A stretch of DNA of 64,000 nucleotides from Dactylis glomerata (GCA_007115705.1 QXEO01002115.1:945227-1009226), one strand, 5' to 3'; counted from the stretch's first letter, positions 11,347-23,137 are shown. Translations and numbers: made by a program. Notes: generated from the letters alone by a model not told the origin.

Positions 11347-12971
11347 TGCTACTCGGTGATGGCGCCAGAAAAGAGCTGTGGCGTGTAGTTGACGTGGGAG
11401 CAGTAAGTCCTTGTGCGTGGTGAATGACCAGCCCGTTGGGAACCCCAAGAGGAAGGTATGATGAGTGTAGCGGCAAGTTTTCCCTCAGTTAAGAAACCAA
11501 GGTTTATCGAACAGGAGAGGAGAGACAATGACGACTGAAGGTGTTGTGGAACCTGCACACACACAAACAAATACTTTGTTCCCAACTTGCGATGAGTTTG
11601 TCAATCTCACCGGTTTGCTTGAAACAAAGGTTATGAGCGTATCGAGTGGAAAATAGTAGAGTATGCTAGTAAAGTAAACAGTACGAGAAAAGTAAACAGG
11701 TGATTGCAATATGATGTAAATAGGACCGGGGTCCATAGTTCATTAGTGGTGTCTCTCCATAGATAAAATAACACATGCTGGGTAAACAAATTACAGTTGG
11801 GCAATTGATAGAATAAAGATAACGTGATATGTCAAGAAGATCACTATGAGATTTACTCTGGGCATTACAACAAAATACATAGACCGCCATCCAACTGCAT
11901 CTATGACTAATAATCCACTCCCGGGGATATCAATCCGAACACCCTAGAAGTATTAAGTTGCGAACAACAGATAATTGCATTAAGCAAAGTGTGTAATGTA
12001 AACAAAGCATATGCCCTTGAGCATATGAATGTTGTTTTCTCCCTAGTAGCAATAGCACATCTACCACCTTAGAGGTTTCTGTCACTCCCCCAGGTGAAAT
12101 AGAGACATGAACCCACTATCGAGCATAAATACCCCCTCTTGGAGTCACTAGCAACTACTTGGCCAAGATAGCTACTAACAACGGAGAGCATGCAAGATCA
12201 TAAACAACATAGAGATAACAAAAGATATAATTCAGTACAGCAACTTAATCATAAACACCAATATTCATCGGATCCCAACAAACCAAACATGTAGAATTAC
12301 ATAACGGTGATCTCAATCATGTATGGCAGCTCATGAGATCTAAACATGAAGCACATAGTGGAGAAGACAACCATCTAGCTACTGCTATGGACCCATAGTC
12401 CAAGGTAGACTACTCACTCATCGCTCCGGAGGCAAGCATGGCGATGAAGGAGACCTCCGGTGGCGATTCCCCTCTCCGGCAGGGTGCCGGGAAGAGCTTC
12501 TGGACCCTCCCAATCTTCGAGTCGACGGCGGCGGCGTATCGCGATGTGTTCTGGAAATCTGATCGGGCCCTTAGGTTTTTCTCGTCGGGGGGTATTTATA
12601 GGCGAAGGGGCGTCGTCAGAAGAGGGGCCAGGTGGCCTCACAAGGCGGTGGCGTGGGCCAGGGGCTGGCCGCGCCACCCCTGTGTGTGGGCCCCTGGTCC
12701 CTCACCTCCTACTCTCCTTTGGATCTCTGGAAGCTTCCGGGTAAAATAAGACTTCAGGAACTTGTTTCGTCCAATTCTGAGAATATTTCCTGTGTATCAC
12801 TTCTGAAACACAAAAACAGCAGAAAACAGGAAACTGGCACTGTGGCAACTCGTTAATAGGTTAGTTCCGGAAAATGCATAAAAGTGCCACGAAGTGTAAC
12901 GAAACAATAGGCAAATGGTGTAAAAACAAGCATGGAGCATCAAAAATTATAGATACGTTTGAGATGTATCA
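11347..12971 (-). repeat. 5' LTR of E1 (1625 bp)
   Basis: It starts TGATACATCTCAAACG at 12971 and ends GAGTAGCA at 11347. The LTR end contains TTTTCTGGCGCCATCACC, a decayed copy of the primer-site sequence, and the true primer site lies 10 bases further on. This duplicated primer-site motif at the LTR border is also seen in the solo LTR at 34961-36709. Confidence 0.93.
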
Positions 12972-13326
12972 CATCACTACTTAGATCCTTTGGGCGTAGA
13001 TGATTCTGATCAGCCACTGATGTGACATGTGTATGTATTCTTGTGTGTATAATGCGAGAGTTTTCTGTTTTCTAACTTTTTATGTCAGAAGTTTTATCCT
13101 CAGAGCATTGCACTTTGTGCGCATGTTAGTGCGTTTACCACAACTTTTTGGAGACACGTAAACTCAAATAAGAGGAACTTTTGTATTTTATTTATGCATA
13201 TAATGTAAGATACATGGGATAACCCAAAAAGATCCGGCCAGTGACCTGTGTTCTGGATCTAGAGGGTATTGCCCTGGAATAACTCGTGGCTTTTACAGCC
13301 TTATTTTCCTACTCTACTTATTCGCC

Positions 13327-15257
13327 TATGTCGCTTGAGTCAGTGGCGATTCTAGAGCGGGAATGGAGGGTGGGCTCAAATCACCAAGCAAAAATGACTT
13401 CAAAAAGTTAATATGGGCATATGACTCATATTCATATGTATCAATCACAAAATGTTTTTGAAACAACTAAACATGAAAATATTGAGGTACCCTGCTAAGT
13501 TTGTAATGTGAAACAGAGGCACAACTAACCTCAAATATATTTGTTAAAAACAACTAACCTCAAAAGTAAAAACGCATGCATGGAATCAAAAATTGATTAA
13601 TGAATTCCTTAGTATGCAGAAATTAATCAAAACAACTCCAACCTTTTTCAGGAGAAGTCAATTATGATTGCTATGAAGTGGCAGGGAGGGTCATATGTCT
13701 GGTTGCGAGCTGCCCGCAAGGCCCTGACCGCTGTTCCCGCAGTGTTCTTCGACCTTTAGTACTCTGGTAGATGAGTGTCCTCAGATGTTCCTCTCGTCCC
13801 TTGAGACGGATCTGGCCATGGTTCGGCGCCGCCGGAGTTTGTACGAGAACTTGACGAATGGGTAAATCAACGATCGTGGAGTACTCAACCTAATTTCTAG
13901 CTCTCCCATAACCCTCTTATTAGGCCATTACTGGACCACGGAAGAAACAAAGACCCAGAATGGTGTTGTATAATTAGTTTGCTTCCTTTTTTCTTCCGTG
14001 GTGAACGTACAAATAGTAAAAAGCTCCCATCCATACCTTAGCACCTATGGTACAAATATTTGACAATTTTCTTGCAAAATCGGAGGGTAGGCTCGAGCCT
14101 GACGAAGCCCACCTGGTAAAATCGCCCCTGGCTTGAGTCTTCTCTTCTTCTCCTGTAGACTTCTCTTGCTCGGGTGGCTGTACCCAAGGTTTCTTTACTT
14201 CTGGCTCCTTGGGGTTTCCTTCGAGTTGCTGCATGACTCCTGTTGTCGTGCCTTTTGTTTTTTGGTTAGGTTCCCCATAGCTTGCCATCATGCCGAAGTT
14301 TTGGGCCATCTTGTGAAATTCCTTGTCGCATAAGTCTGATAACTCGAAGCTTCCTTTGACTGTAATAATAATTCCTTTGGGTCCTCGCATTTTTAGTACC
14401 AGGTAAGTGTAATGAGGTACTGCCATGAATCGCGAAAACGTGAGTCGCCCGAGGATCGCATGATATTGTGATGGCCAGTCCATGACTTCGAAGTTGAGTT
14501 TCTCCCTTCTGTAATTTTGCCGATTTCCGAAGCAAACGTTGAGTGCTATTCGACCAAGTGGATAGTTAGCACTCCCTGGGACTATTCCGTGAAAGGAGCA
14601 ATCAGTTGGCTTCAGGAACTCTAATGAAATGTGCATTGCCCGTAGGGTTTTTGCGTAGATTAGATTTATCCCACTTCCTGCATCCATGAATATTCTGTCG
14701 ACATCGTACGTCCCTATTTGAGCTTTGAGTACCAGGGGCGCATTTCCTGGCCGAGGTACTGTTATTGGGTGATCGTCTCTGCTGAATTCTATTGGTTGCT
14801 CTGACCAATGTAGATATTCTGTTGTTGCTGGAGGTAAAGTTATTGCGATGTTAACTTGTCGAGTTATGCTTTTCTCTTCTTTGTTCGACTTGGGCACTGG
14901 CTGTATCATTGCTGTAATGTGCCCTTTAGATGGAACATATCCTTCGTCGTCGTCGCGTCCCTGGTTTGATTGATCTTGGCCCTTGGGAGCTCCATTGTTT
15001 CCTTGTTGGGTTGTAGGTGTGTTGCTTGTGTTTCCTTCGTATCCCTGGCGTTTTGCCTCGGCTTGCTTGTTAAGTGCTGCTTCTTATAGTTTCAAGAACG
15101 TAGTGCAATCTTTCATTGCGTGTCTGGATACTCGTTTCCCATCGACAAACGCAGAGTGAATATGACATGGTCCGCTGAGCATATCTTCTGGTGATGGGTT
15201 GTATTCTCTGGATTCCCTTGGCGGAAACTTTTTGTAATCTTCTTTGCCATAGCTACG
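13327..15257 (-). pseudogene. Outer element gag C-terminus and aspartic protease
   Basis: This is the 3' part of the outer gag-protease frame, cut at 15257 by E2 and at 14131 by the hAT element. The segment from 15257 carries the end of gag (motif CTTFLKL near 15090), then a TAA stop at 15084-15086 where the frame otherwise continues unchanged. The protease follows at about 14850-14300 with active site FMDAGSGINLIYAK and the motif YHAILGRLTFSRF. The frame ends at TAG 13327-13329 after removal of the hAT sequence. The stop looks like a C-to-T change in a CAA codon. Confidence 0.8.
13341..14130. mobile_element. Non-autonomous hAT transposon (790 bp)
   Basis: The ends are CAGTGGCGATTCTAG on the left and, inverted, CAGGGGCGATTTTAC on the right. 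Both sides carry the 8-bp duplication GCTTGAGT (13333-13340 and 14131-14138), which is diagnostic of hAT elements. No transposase ORF is inside. It sits near the 3' end of the outer element's protease ORF. Without it the protease frame would reach a TAG stop at 13327-13329 within a few codons, so the insertion replaces only the last residues. Confidence 0.9.
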
Positions 15258-16441
15258 TGATACGTCCAAAACGTATCTACTTTCCCGAACACTTTTGCTA
15301 TTCTTTCTCCTCTAATTTGTGTGTTTTGAATACAACTAACACGGACTAACGTTGTTTTTAGCAGAATTACTCTCGTGTCTCTTTTTTGTGCAGAAATCCG
15401 ACTTTCAGGAAAAATCCCAGAAAATATTGCAAAAATTCTATTTTGCCAGAAGACCCACGGAGCCAGAAGGAGAGACGAAGGGGGGCAACGGCCTGGGCTC
15501 ACCACCAGGGGGCGCGGCCCAGCCCTGGCCGCGCCCACCTGTGGTGAGGCCGCCTCAGCCGTCACCTCGACCCCTCCTTCCGCCTACATAAGCCCTCTGA
15601 CCTGAAAACAGCGGGGGTTTGATATTTTTCCCAGATAAACTTCCGCTACGCCGCCGCCATCAGAAACCGTGATTCGGAACCAGAAACTCCGTTCTGGCAC
15701 CCTGCCGGGACAGGGATTTGGAAGAGATCTTCATCACCATCATCACCGACGTCTCTCCATCAACCATCCATGACTTCCCCATCCATGTGTGAGTAATTCC
15801 CACTGTAGACGAAGGGGATGGTAGGGATTGGATGAGATCATTCATGTAATTTGCTATGAGATTGTTAGGGCATAGTGCCTAGTATCTTCTATTAGTGCTT
15901 ATGACATTGTTTCAACTTGTTGTGCTTAATGCTTATCACTTTGGGCCCGAGTGCCATGATTTCAGATCTGAACATGTTATTGTTTTTATGATGATACTTG
16001 TTGTTTATGGTCTTACCTACAAGTTGTTTACACATATTGTTGTCTGGAACCCGAGGCCCCAAAGTGACAGAAATTGGGATAACCGGAGGGAATGGCTATG
16101 ATGTGAGGATCACATGTGTTCACCGAGTGCTAATGCTTTGCTCCGGTACTTTATTAAAATGAGTACTTAATTACCAGAAGTTTCCCTTGAGGCCCTGCTG
16201 CAACAGGCTAGTAGGACAAAAGATGTCGTGCAAGTTTCTCATTGCGAGCACGTACGACTATATACGGAACACATGCCTATGATTGTTAGTACTAGGATGC
16301 TTTATCATTATTTATCTGCAATGTCCATGTCTCACTGATTTCATGAATTATCTTATCCATGCAACGCCCGTACATCCATCCCTATGCCTACAGTATTTGA
16401 TCCTAATGGTTACTATTGCTACCATTACTGCTTTTATTTTA
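15258..16441 (+). repeat. 5' LTR of E2, left part (continues 23989-24200)
   Basis: It starts TGATACGTCCAAAACG. The Mutator-like element was inserted after 16441, duplicating TTTATTTTA (16433-16441 and 23980-23988). The LTR resumes at 23989 and ends GGGTCATCA at 24200. Within it, 15498-15548 is a GC-rich inverted repeat of about 22-bp arms, followed by a CCTACATAAGCC core-promoter-like stretch. Confidence 0.92.
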
Positions 16442-16782
16442 GGGATTTCTATTTTTGTGCCCCTGGTTCGTTAGTTGTACTCAGTTTTCCCCAGCCGCTT
16501 AACTTTTCCCTAGTTTTCCCCTCGCTCTAGTTTGAAACCCCTCGCAGACGCTGGGACGGGAGGATTGCGGTCTGGTCAGAGGCCTTAGACCGTTACCGGT
16601 GACGGCTAGGGAGCCGCGGTGGTTGTGAATGGACCGTTGCTTTTGAATGGTGTTGACTGTTGACCCAATGAGACACGTCGGACTGGCGGTCTGTCACTCA
16701 CCCAAAGCTTTCCCCTCCGCTCGAGACTGGAAGAGCTCACACACCGCCCCTCCGCCGCCACGCCGTCCTGCCCTCCTACCTT

Positions 16783-19700
16783 ATGGCGTCGTCCGCCCCT
16801 GAGCCGCCCCCGCCCCCACCACCACCCCCGGGAGGTGGAGAGGGCTCCGCCTCCAATAGATCTACCCCTATCGCGGTAGAGTTTGTACATCCGTCTGGTG
16901 TGCCAATTATGCCCCTCAATGGCGGAGAAGATTGGGAATCAAAGGGATCTAACGCATGGATTCCATCTGGGTAAGCATCGTCTGCCTATGTGAATTAAGA
17001 GTAGACAGTTTTTGAGCGCGAATCGTTGTTGCTCAACTAACTGCGTTGCTTTTCAAATAGGATTGATCTAGCGCTGGCTTTTCGGCTGGTGGTTAGGCTG
17101 GATACTAGCTTTTTGCGTGATTCTGAACGCAATGTGAGCGGATTTTACATCCCAGCGGTGGTTGCAACTACCATCTCGTTGAGGGATTTAAAAGATAACA
17201 TCTACGCTCAGTACCCCTGGGGCGCTGGCGATTCAGTTGATTTCCAATATTTCAACAGCACGGAGGGAAGATATGTTCCACTAATTTCCGACGAGGATCT
17301 GGGAATGCTTTTTGTTTTAAATGATTCTTGCCGTGTCGGTAAAATTCGTATCCATGTGGACAGGGTCCAGTCATCATCTGGTGTTGGGGCATCATTAGGT
17401 GGTCGGGCATCATGTCTCTCTAGTGTTGCTGCCTCTGCTAATCGTGTGCGCCGCCCCGCTCCTTGTAGGTCCACAGCAGCACCATCTGTCCCCAGTGCTA
17501 GTGGTAGCCAGATCGTTCCTGCGGTCGATCTGGAGGACGATGCAGAGATTGAGGACCCGTCTCCTCAAGATGATGAGGATGAGTTGATATTTCCTGAATT
17601 GGTAGATCGATGCAGTAAGCAGGCAATGGAGGATCAATACATGGAAGATATTGCACAAGGTGCCAGATTTGATGACACTGATGATGAAGAGAAGGATGAG
17701 AACAATGACAGCCTTGTTTTAGCCAATTACGAAGGTGATGACTTGCCAACAATTGAGTGGAATAGGGAGGATCCTCAGCTTGCAGAAGGCACCGTATTTC
17801 AAACGGTGATGGACTGCCGTAATGCAATTACTACATATTGCATTCTCACCAAGAATGATTATGAGGTTATTAAAAGTGATCCAGGTAGGTTCACAGTTAA
17901 GTGCCCATACAAGAGGTGTAGGTGGAGGCTGCATGCATCCACAATGCTCAGAAGCACCGTGGTTCAGGTACTACGCCAACCAGTTGTGTATTTTAGATCA
18001 CGGTGTAAAATTTGTTAACTGTTACTGACATCCCTTATAATTATGTTTCAGATAAAGAAGAACTCGATCGACCATACTTGTCCACCTCGAGCAGGAGCGC
18101 CAGAGGAGAAATCAAAGCTAGCGAAGACTAGGTGGTTGGTAGATGCAATCATAGATTGGCTGAGAGAAACTCCAACACTTGGTCCAACAGCACTCATAAA
18201 ATTGATATCTGATAAGTTTAATATAAACATACCTTACATGAGGATGTTCTATGCAAAGGAAATGGCTCTTGACAGGATCAATGGTCCATGGAATGAAAGC
18301 TTTCAGTTGCTTTACACTTTCAAAGCTGAAGTGGAGATGGCTAGTCTAGGCAGTGTTGTAGCGATAGACAAGCATACAGTTCCCTACAAATTAAAAAGCG
18401 GGAGGATAATGCAGAAGGAATGTTTTAGAAGGGCTTTTGTTTGTTTCAAAGCTTGCTGGAAAGTCTTTCTGGACGGTTGCAGGCCTTATTTGGCTGTGGA
18501 TGCAACAACTCTTCATGGCAGGTTTAAAGGACAGCTAGTTGCTGCTACTGCAATTGATGGACACAATTGGATGTTCCCTGTTGCTTATGGAGTTTTGGAG
18601 GTTGAGTCAGAGGAAAGTTGGACTTGGTTTCTGCAGAATTTGCGTGACCTTATAGGTCATCCACCAGGACTTACTATCCACACAGACGCTTGCAAAGGTT
18701 TGGAGAGTGCAGTAGAAGCAGTATTCCCTGGAGTGGAGTATAGGGAATGTATGCGACACTTAGTACAGAATTTTACAAAGAAATTCAAGGGTAAAGTTTA
18801 TACTGACAACCTATGGCCAGCTGCATACACATGCAGCAGTAGGAAGCATTTGTTTCATTTGGAAGTGTTGTATAAACAAAAACCTGGGGTGAAGGAGTAC
18901 TTGGATGAACATCATGGTAGGGTGTGGTCAAGAAGCCAATTCAATGAAATTTGCAAGGTAGACTATGTAACAAGTAACCTTGCGGAGAGTTTCAATGCAA
19001 AGGTCAAGTCATTGAAAGGGCTTATGTTGTGGCAAATATTTGATAAGATTAGGCAGATGATCATGATAAAGATCTATCTGCGTCAAAGAATTGCAGCCAC
19101 AAAATCTGTTGGCCATCTCATGCTCCCATCTTTGATTAAGTCTTTGCATGCCAGGGCAAAACAATTGAAGATGAAATGCATCAGAAAAGGAATGGAGGCT
19201 GAGGTAACCTACACTGACAGTAAAAACAGGCAGTGGAGGTATCCAGTGAGTTTGGTTGATAGGACATGCCATTGTAGGCGATGGCAGATCCGTGGGATAC
19301 CCTGCATACATGCATTGTTTTTCATGAGTGTTATAGCGGGTGCAGAAGGTGAAGTTGATCAGTATGTGTCAAAGTATTTCTCTGTTGCCAAATTTAGGGC
19401 TGCTTATGCTTTGAATATTCCTACCTTGTTGGGAAAAGACCAATGGATGAAAGTCGATCCAGGCTTCAAACTGTACTCTCCAGTTTTGACTAGACCAGCA
19501 GGTAGGCCGAGGAAGAATAGGATCAGAGCTAGTGCAGAGGGTGGTCCACCGATTCGACGACGTAAGTGCAAACATTGTGGAACCCTTGGACACATTGCTA
19601 GGCTTTGTAAAAATCCAGTTGACCCAGCTTTTGGAATGGAAGATCAGGCGGGAGCAGCAAATGCAGAGGAGAATGAAGCAGTAATTCAACATGAGGAGAT

Positions 19701-20181
19701 TGAAGCAATGGATCGAGAGCTGATTGAACCGATGGATCGAGAGCTGCTTGAACCGATGGATCGAGAGCTGATTGAACCGATGAATTGAGAGCTGCTTGAA
19801 CCGATGGATCGAGAGCTGCTTGAACAGATGGATCGAGAGCTGCTTGAACTGATGGATCGAGAGCAGAGGGAACAGATGGATCGAGAGGCCCTTGAAGCAA
19901 TGGATAGACAACTGAGTGAAGCAATGGATCGAGAGCTGGGTGAACCGATGGATCAAGAGCATATTGTAGAAGCAAGGGAAGAAAATGCATTAGAAGAAAG
20001 AGCACAAGCTTCGTATGATATGGTTGTCTCGGTCTTGGCACAACCTGAAGAGAAGAAGAAGAAGAACAAGAAAGATGGCAAAAGGAAGGTAGACACCGGT
20101 AATATCCCTGTTAGGGTTACCCGGAGTAAGGTGGTGGACCCAGCGAGTCACACCAGGAGCGAGAGAAAGATTTTATTTTGA
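16783..20181 (+). pseudogene. MULE transposase (mudrA-like), one in-frame stop near the C-terminus
   Basis: Three exons join in phase: 16783-16970, 17061-17967 and 18052-20181, 1074 residues if the internal TGA at 19786-19788 is read through, or 943 up to it. The order is a Pro-rich start, a beta-rich N-terminal module perhaps like PB1 (about 65-165), an acidic linker, the MuDR DNA-binding domain (FQTVMDCRNAI...CPYKRCRWRLHAS), the MULE DDE core (YLAVDATTLHGRFKG, IHTDACKGLESAV, ECMRHLVQNF), a SWIM zinc finger (CHCRRWQIRGIPCIHALF), a CCHC knuckle (CKHCGTLGHIARLC) and an 8-residue repeat. The stop, probably CGA to TGA, lies in that repeat, downstream of all known domains, so the shortened protein could still be active. 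Confidence 0.9.
19699..19965 (+). repeat. 24-bp coding minisatellite (MDREL repeat) in the MULE transposase
   Basis: About 11 copies of a 24-bp unit encode an 8-residue motif of the form xEPMDREL, ending in decayed copies (MDRQLSEA, MDQEHIVE). The array is charged and likely helical. The premature TGA lies in the fourth copy. The repeat follows the CCHC knuckle and precedes a Lys-rich tail (EEKKKKNKKDGKRK), a possible nuclear signal. Confidence 0.9.
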
Positions 20182-21237
20182 AACAATTAATTTGAATTTG
20201 TATGAACAATAATGTATGTGTTATTTGCTTGAATAAGTTCCTAGTCCATGAGCTACTAGCTATAGTTCATCGCTTGAGGTTTCCTCACTTTTCCCCCTCT
20301 TAGTGACTAAACTCAAAAAATATAGTTTTGGGTTTATTTTAATTCATAATAATTCAAAACATGGTGGAACCTTCCCATGGAGTCTTGTTATGTTACCTAC
20401 AACCTAGAGAAATAATAATGGAAAAGGAAATATAGAGATATGAAGTTTCCCTTTCCCAAAACCACTTCCTAGTCCATGAGCTACTAGCTATGAAGATGCA
20501 GGGCTTTCTACTCAACACACCTCCCAAATACCCACTATGCTTACAAACTTTGTCCAAATGAGTCCAAATTCGTCACACTTGTGTATCTTTAAATTGCAAA
20601 CAATATCACGTCGGCCAAAATGTACTATATTGTTCAAATAACACAATCTAACAATTTTTATGCCAAAAGCTTCAATTTCCCTTACTCCCTTTATTATTTG
20701 GGTGCCCCTATTTTACTTAGTTTTACTCAGTTTTTCCCCTCCGGGTCCACTTGTTTTATTCAGTCCTACTCAGTTTTGCCCTTCCGATAAACAATTCCTC
20801 ACTTTTCCCCCTCTTAGTTCTACTCAGTTTTCCTCACTTGTACTCACTGGCTGATCTCTGATTGGTCGAGATGTATGTCACACGAATCTTGGTTGGTTGA
20901 TAGCTCAACGTACGCTTGCACCGTTGGATCATTTATGATCGGATGGCCTGTATATCTCTCTCTACCTCGATGGATGCATACAGAGAGAAGAGCAGAGCAC
21001 ATACCTACCAACCCTAGCAGTTGCATATTCCAGTCGCATCTTCCTCTCTTACTCTGGTGGTCGCGGCGGCGCGGATCTGCAGCGTGCGTGTGTGCGGCGG
21101 CGTGGATCTGCAGCGTGCGTGCGTGCGTGCGGCGGCGTGGATCTAAGAGTGCCGGTGAGGATCTAAGAGTGCCGGTGAGGATCTAACCCTCAGAAAAAGT
21201 TGAAATGTCTCTCTCTGTCTCACTTTCATTTATCTTC
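20182..21237. other. MULE interior with internal TIR-like and short direct repeats
   Basis: No gene is apparent. CCTAGTCCATGAGCTACTAG and the next four bases occur twice (about 20239 and 20467). At 20697-20840 several copies of TACTCAGTTTTxCCC lie in a segment that resembles a decayed MULE terminus (GGGTGCCCCTATTTT...CTCAGTTTTTCCCC). Beyond 21050 come GC-rich short repeats (GCGTGGATCTGCAGCGTGCG and AGAGTGCCGGTGAGGATCTA, each twice). Confidence 0.6.
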
Positions 21238-22008
21238 TCAGATCTGTTGATGATGAAGAACACAAAGACGGTGGCCGTGCCGACAGTGCTCACCAATGCC
21301 AAGACGATTGAAGCCATCGCCTACAACATCGCTGCGATGACGCAGATCTAGCCTTCAATGTCGGAGCCTGCCGATGTCTCACTTCCGTTACCCTCCTCAG
21401 ATCTGTTGCTGATGGACACCAAGACGGCGGCCGTGTCGACAGTGCTCATCGATCGTCTTGAAGCCATCGCCTACAACATCGCTGCGACGGCGCAGATCCA
21501 GCCTTCAATGTCGGAGCCTGCCGATGTCTCACTTCCGTTGCCCTCCTCAGATCTGTTGCTGATGGACACCAAGACAGCGGCCGTGTCGACAGTGCTCATC
21601 GGTCGTCTTAAAGCCATCGCCTACAACATCGCTGCAACGGCGCAGATCTAGTCTTCAATGTCGGAGCCTGCCGATGTCTCACTTCCGTTGCCCTCCTCAG
21701 ATCTGTTGCTGATGGACACCAAGACGACGGCCGTGTCGACAGTGCTCATCGATGCCAAGACGATTGAAGCCATCGCCTACAACATCGCTGCGACGACGCA
21801 GATCCAGCCCTCCTCCATGTCCGAGTTTGCGGATGGCGCAGATCCAGCCACCAAGACGGCGGCGGTGCCAAGAGTGGTTGCGAAGCCGCAGATCCAGCCC
21901 TCCTCCATGTCCGAGTTTGCGGATGGCACAGATGACCACCCCTCAGCCGCCCGTCGTGCAGGCCTTCTAGCCCATCGGTGCGCGGCCATGTTCGACGCCG
22001 CAAATTAG
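21238..22008 (+). pseudogene. ORF of 50-residue (150-bp) tandem repeats inside the MULE
   Basis: One reading frame runs through three full 150-bp units starting at 21358, 21508 and 21658, preceded by a partial unit from about 21241. Each unit encodes MSEPADVSLPLPSSDLLLMD, then a hydrophobic segment and EAIAYNIAA, ending AQIQPS. The last copy passes into a shorter repeat (QPSSMSEFADG, twice) and a stop at 22006-22008. Two TAG codons at unit ends (21349-21351 and 21649-21651) replace the CAG seen in other copies. The exact 3n periodicity suggests the array expanded as coding sequence. I recognise no family. Confidence 0.65.
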
Positions 22009-22451
22009 GATAAATTATGATAAATTTGTATTTTTCAATTTCAATTTGGGATAAAATTGTTTGAACTACTACCTCCGTCTCAAAAAAAGCTTCTCCACTT
22101 TCTCGATGTGTCCCTGTACATCCGAATGTATGATTTGAATTCTATCCCAACTTGATTGGGAAGATTGATATGTATTTGATCCGAGAGGCTGGTACATGCT
22201 TTCACTTTTGGGATCCCTTCACTTTTATAAGATGTTCATGCATGAAAATTATCGCGCACTTTACTTAGCACAACTAGGAAATTGTACGCCAAAATACAGT
22301 GGTTAGAGCCACACCAAAATACAGTCATTAGAGCCATCTACTGAATAACAATTCTATACTATCTAAATCATCTACCACAACCACATAACTGCTAGGACAG
22401 AGATGACACCTAATAAAACTGCCCAGATGAATCTACTTTTCGCCTCTCCCA

Positions 22452-22910
22452 TCACTTAAAGTTTTCTAGATTTTCTACCACTTGATCAAATACGGCAAGA
22501 TCTGTCTCAAGTATCAACTTCTCCTTGCGAATAAGCTCTGAATTCTTCTTTTCTTCCTCCACAGTACACTTCAGCTCGAATATCATCAGGTTTTTACGGG
22601 CCAATTCATCACCAAAATTGGCCACCTTCTCCTCCAAATCCATCCTCTGGCTACACCACTGGGTTGATTCATCTTGGTATGTAATGTACCATGGATCATC
22701 GGCTTGCCTGGCAAACTGTAACAATAATGGAAAAAAGAACAACTGAAATCACTCCAACAGGCCATGGCGGCACTTCAAATTCAACGGTAGTACAGAGAGC
22801 AGAAGCTAGACACCTGCACTTCCGACGAGGTAGGAGAAGTAGAACGTGGCCACGACATGATCGAATCCCCACCCTCGCCGGTGTACCCGCTACGACCAGA
22901 CATTGAGGAC
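22452..22910 (-). pseudogene. Captured host-like gene fragment (coiled-coil protein), reverse strand in the MULE
   Basis: On the minus strand an exon from about 22718 to the stop at 22452 encodes RQADDPWYITYQDESTQWC followed by a coiled coil (LEEKVANFGDELARKNLMIF, VVENLENFK). It is preceded by a good acceptor (TTATTGTTACAG). Upstream, 22903-22770 encodes a Ser-rich start (SWPRSTSPTSSEVQVSSFC) and, after a frame change, PPWPVGVIS. The layout of a short N-terminal exon, a WPxGVI-type motif, a DDPW exon and a coiled coil resembles uncharacterised grass proteins often found with TEs. Stops and a frame shift make it a pseudogene. Confidence 0.5.
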
Positions 22911-23020
22911 TATTTCGCACCTACAAACTCCAATAAATTATGGGAACCGAATCGATTAGGAGGCGGGGGAGGCAGAAGCGGAGGTCTTACCAAGCTATAC
23001 GTACTACCAATTGGTGCGTG

Positions 23021-23137
23021 GAACAAATCCCGGTCGTCGTGGGCGGCGGATCTGCTTGCGGTGGACTTTCCTACGGTGGGTGCAATGCGTGCGGTGGGAA
23101 CAAATCCCGGTCGTCGTGGGCGGCGAATCTGCTTGCT
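23021..23137. repeat. 77-bp direct repeat
   Basis: GAACAAATCCCGGTCGTCGT plus the next 20 bases (GGGCGGCGxATCTGCTTGC) occurs at 23021 and 23098 with two or fewer differences. It lies in a GC-rich part of the MULE upstream of the reverse-strand gene fragment. Confidence 0.75.

Larger units (their letters stand above)
4527..12971 (-). mobile_element. Element E1: complete, pol-less gypsy (Athila-type) retrotransposon
   Basis: E1 is 8445 bp with two LTRs of exactly 1625 bp and a perfect 5-bp target duplication, CATCA, at 4522-4526 and 12972-12976. Read on the minus strand, the order is LTR, primer site, gag-protease (11149-9086), 2.9 kb without coding sequence, polypurine tract (AAGCTTGGGG, just right of 6151) and LTR. 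Polymerase is missing. By hand I count about 22 differences between the LTRs, mostly C/T or G/A transitions, or about 1.4%. At the commonly used grass rate of 1.3e-8 per site per year this is roughly 0.5 million years. Its gag ORF is uninterrupted, so it looks like a young element moved by enzymes supplied in trans. Confidence 0.93.
3644..13025 (+). pseudogene. Antisense accessory gene B, last exon split by element E1
   Basis: Exon 1 (3644-3965) and exon 2 (4040-4526) join in phase through a GT...AG intron. After E1 and one copy of its CATCA duplication are removed, the frame continues at 12977 and stops at TGA 13023-13025. The predicted protein is about 285 residues, mainly helical with a coiled coil in its first third (motifs LDLESRLSLAK, ISILEDKMSGL), then an Arg/Leu-rich region. 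I recognise no enzyme domain. It may be a separate gene or the downstream half of gene A: the 180-bp gap holds an acceptor-like pyrimidine tract ending CCAG at about 3638-3641, just before the ATG. The insertion would stop normal expression of the C-terminus. Confidence 0.6.
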
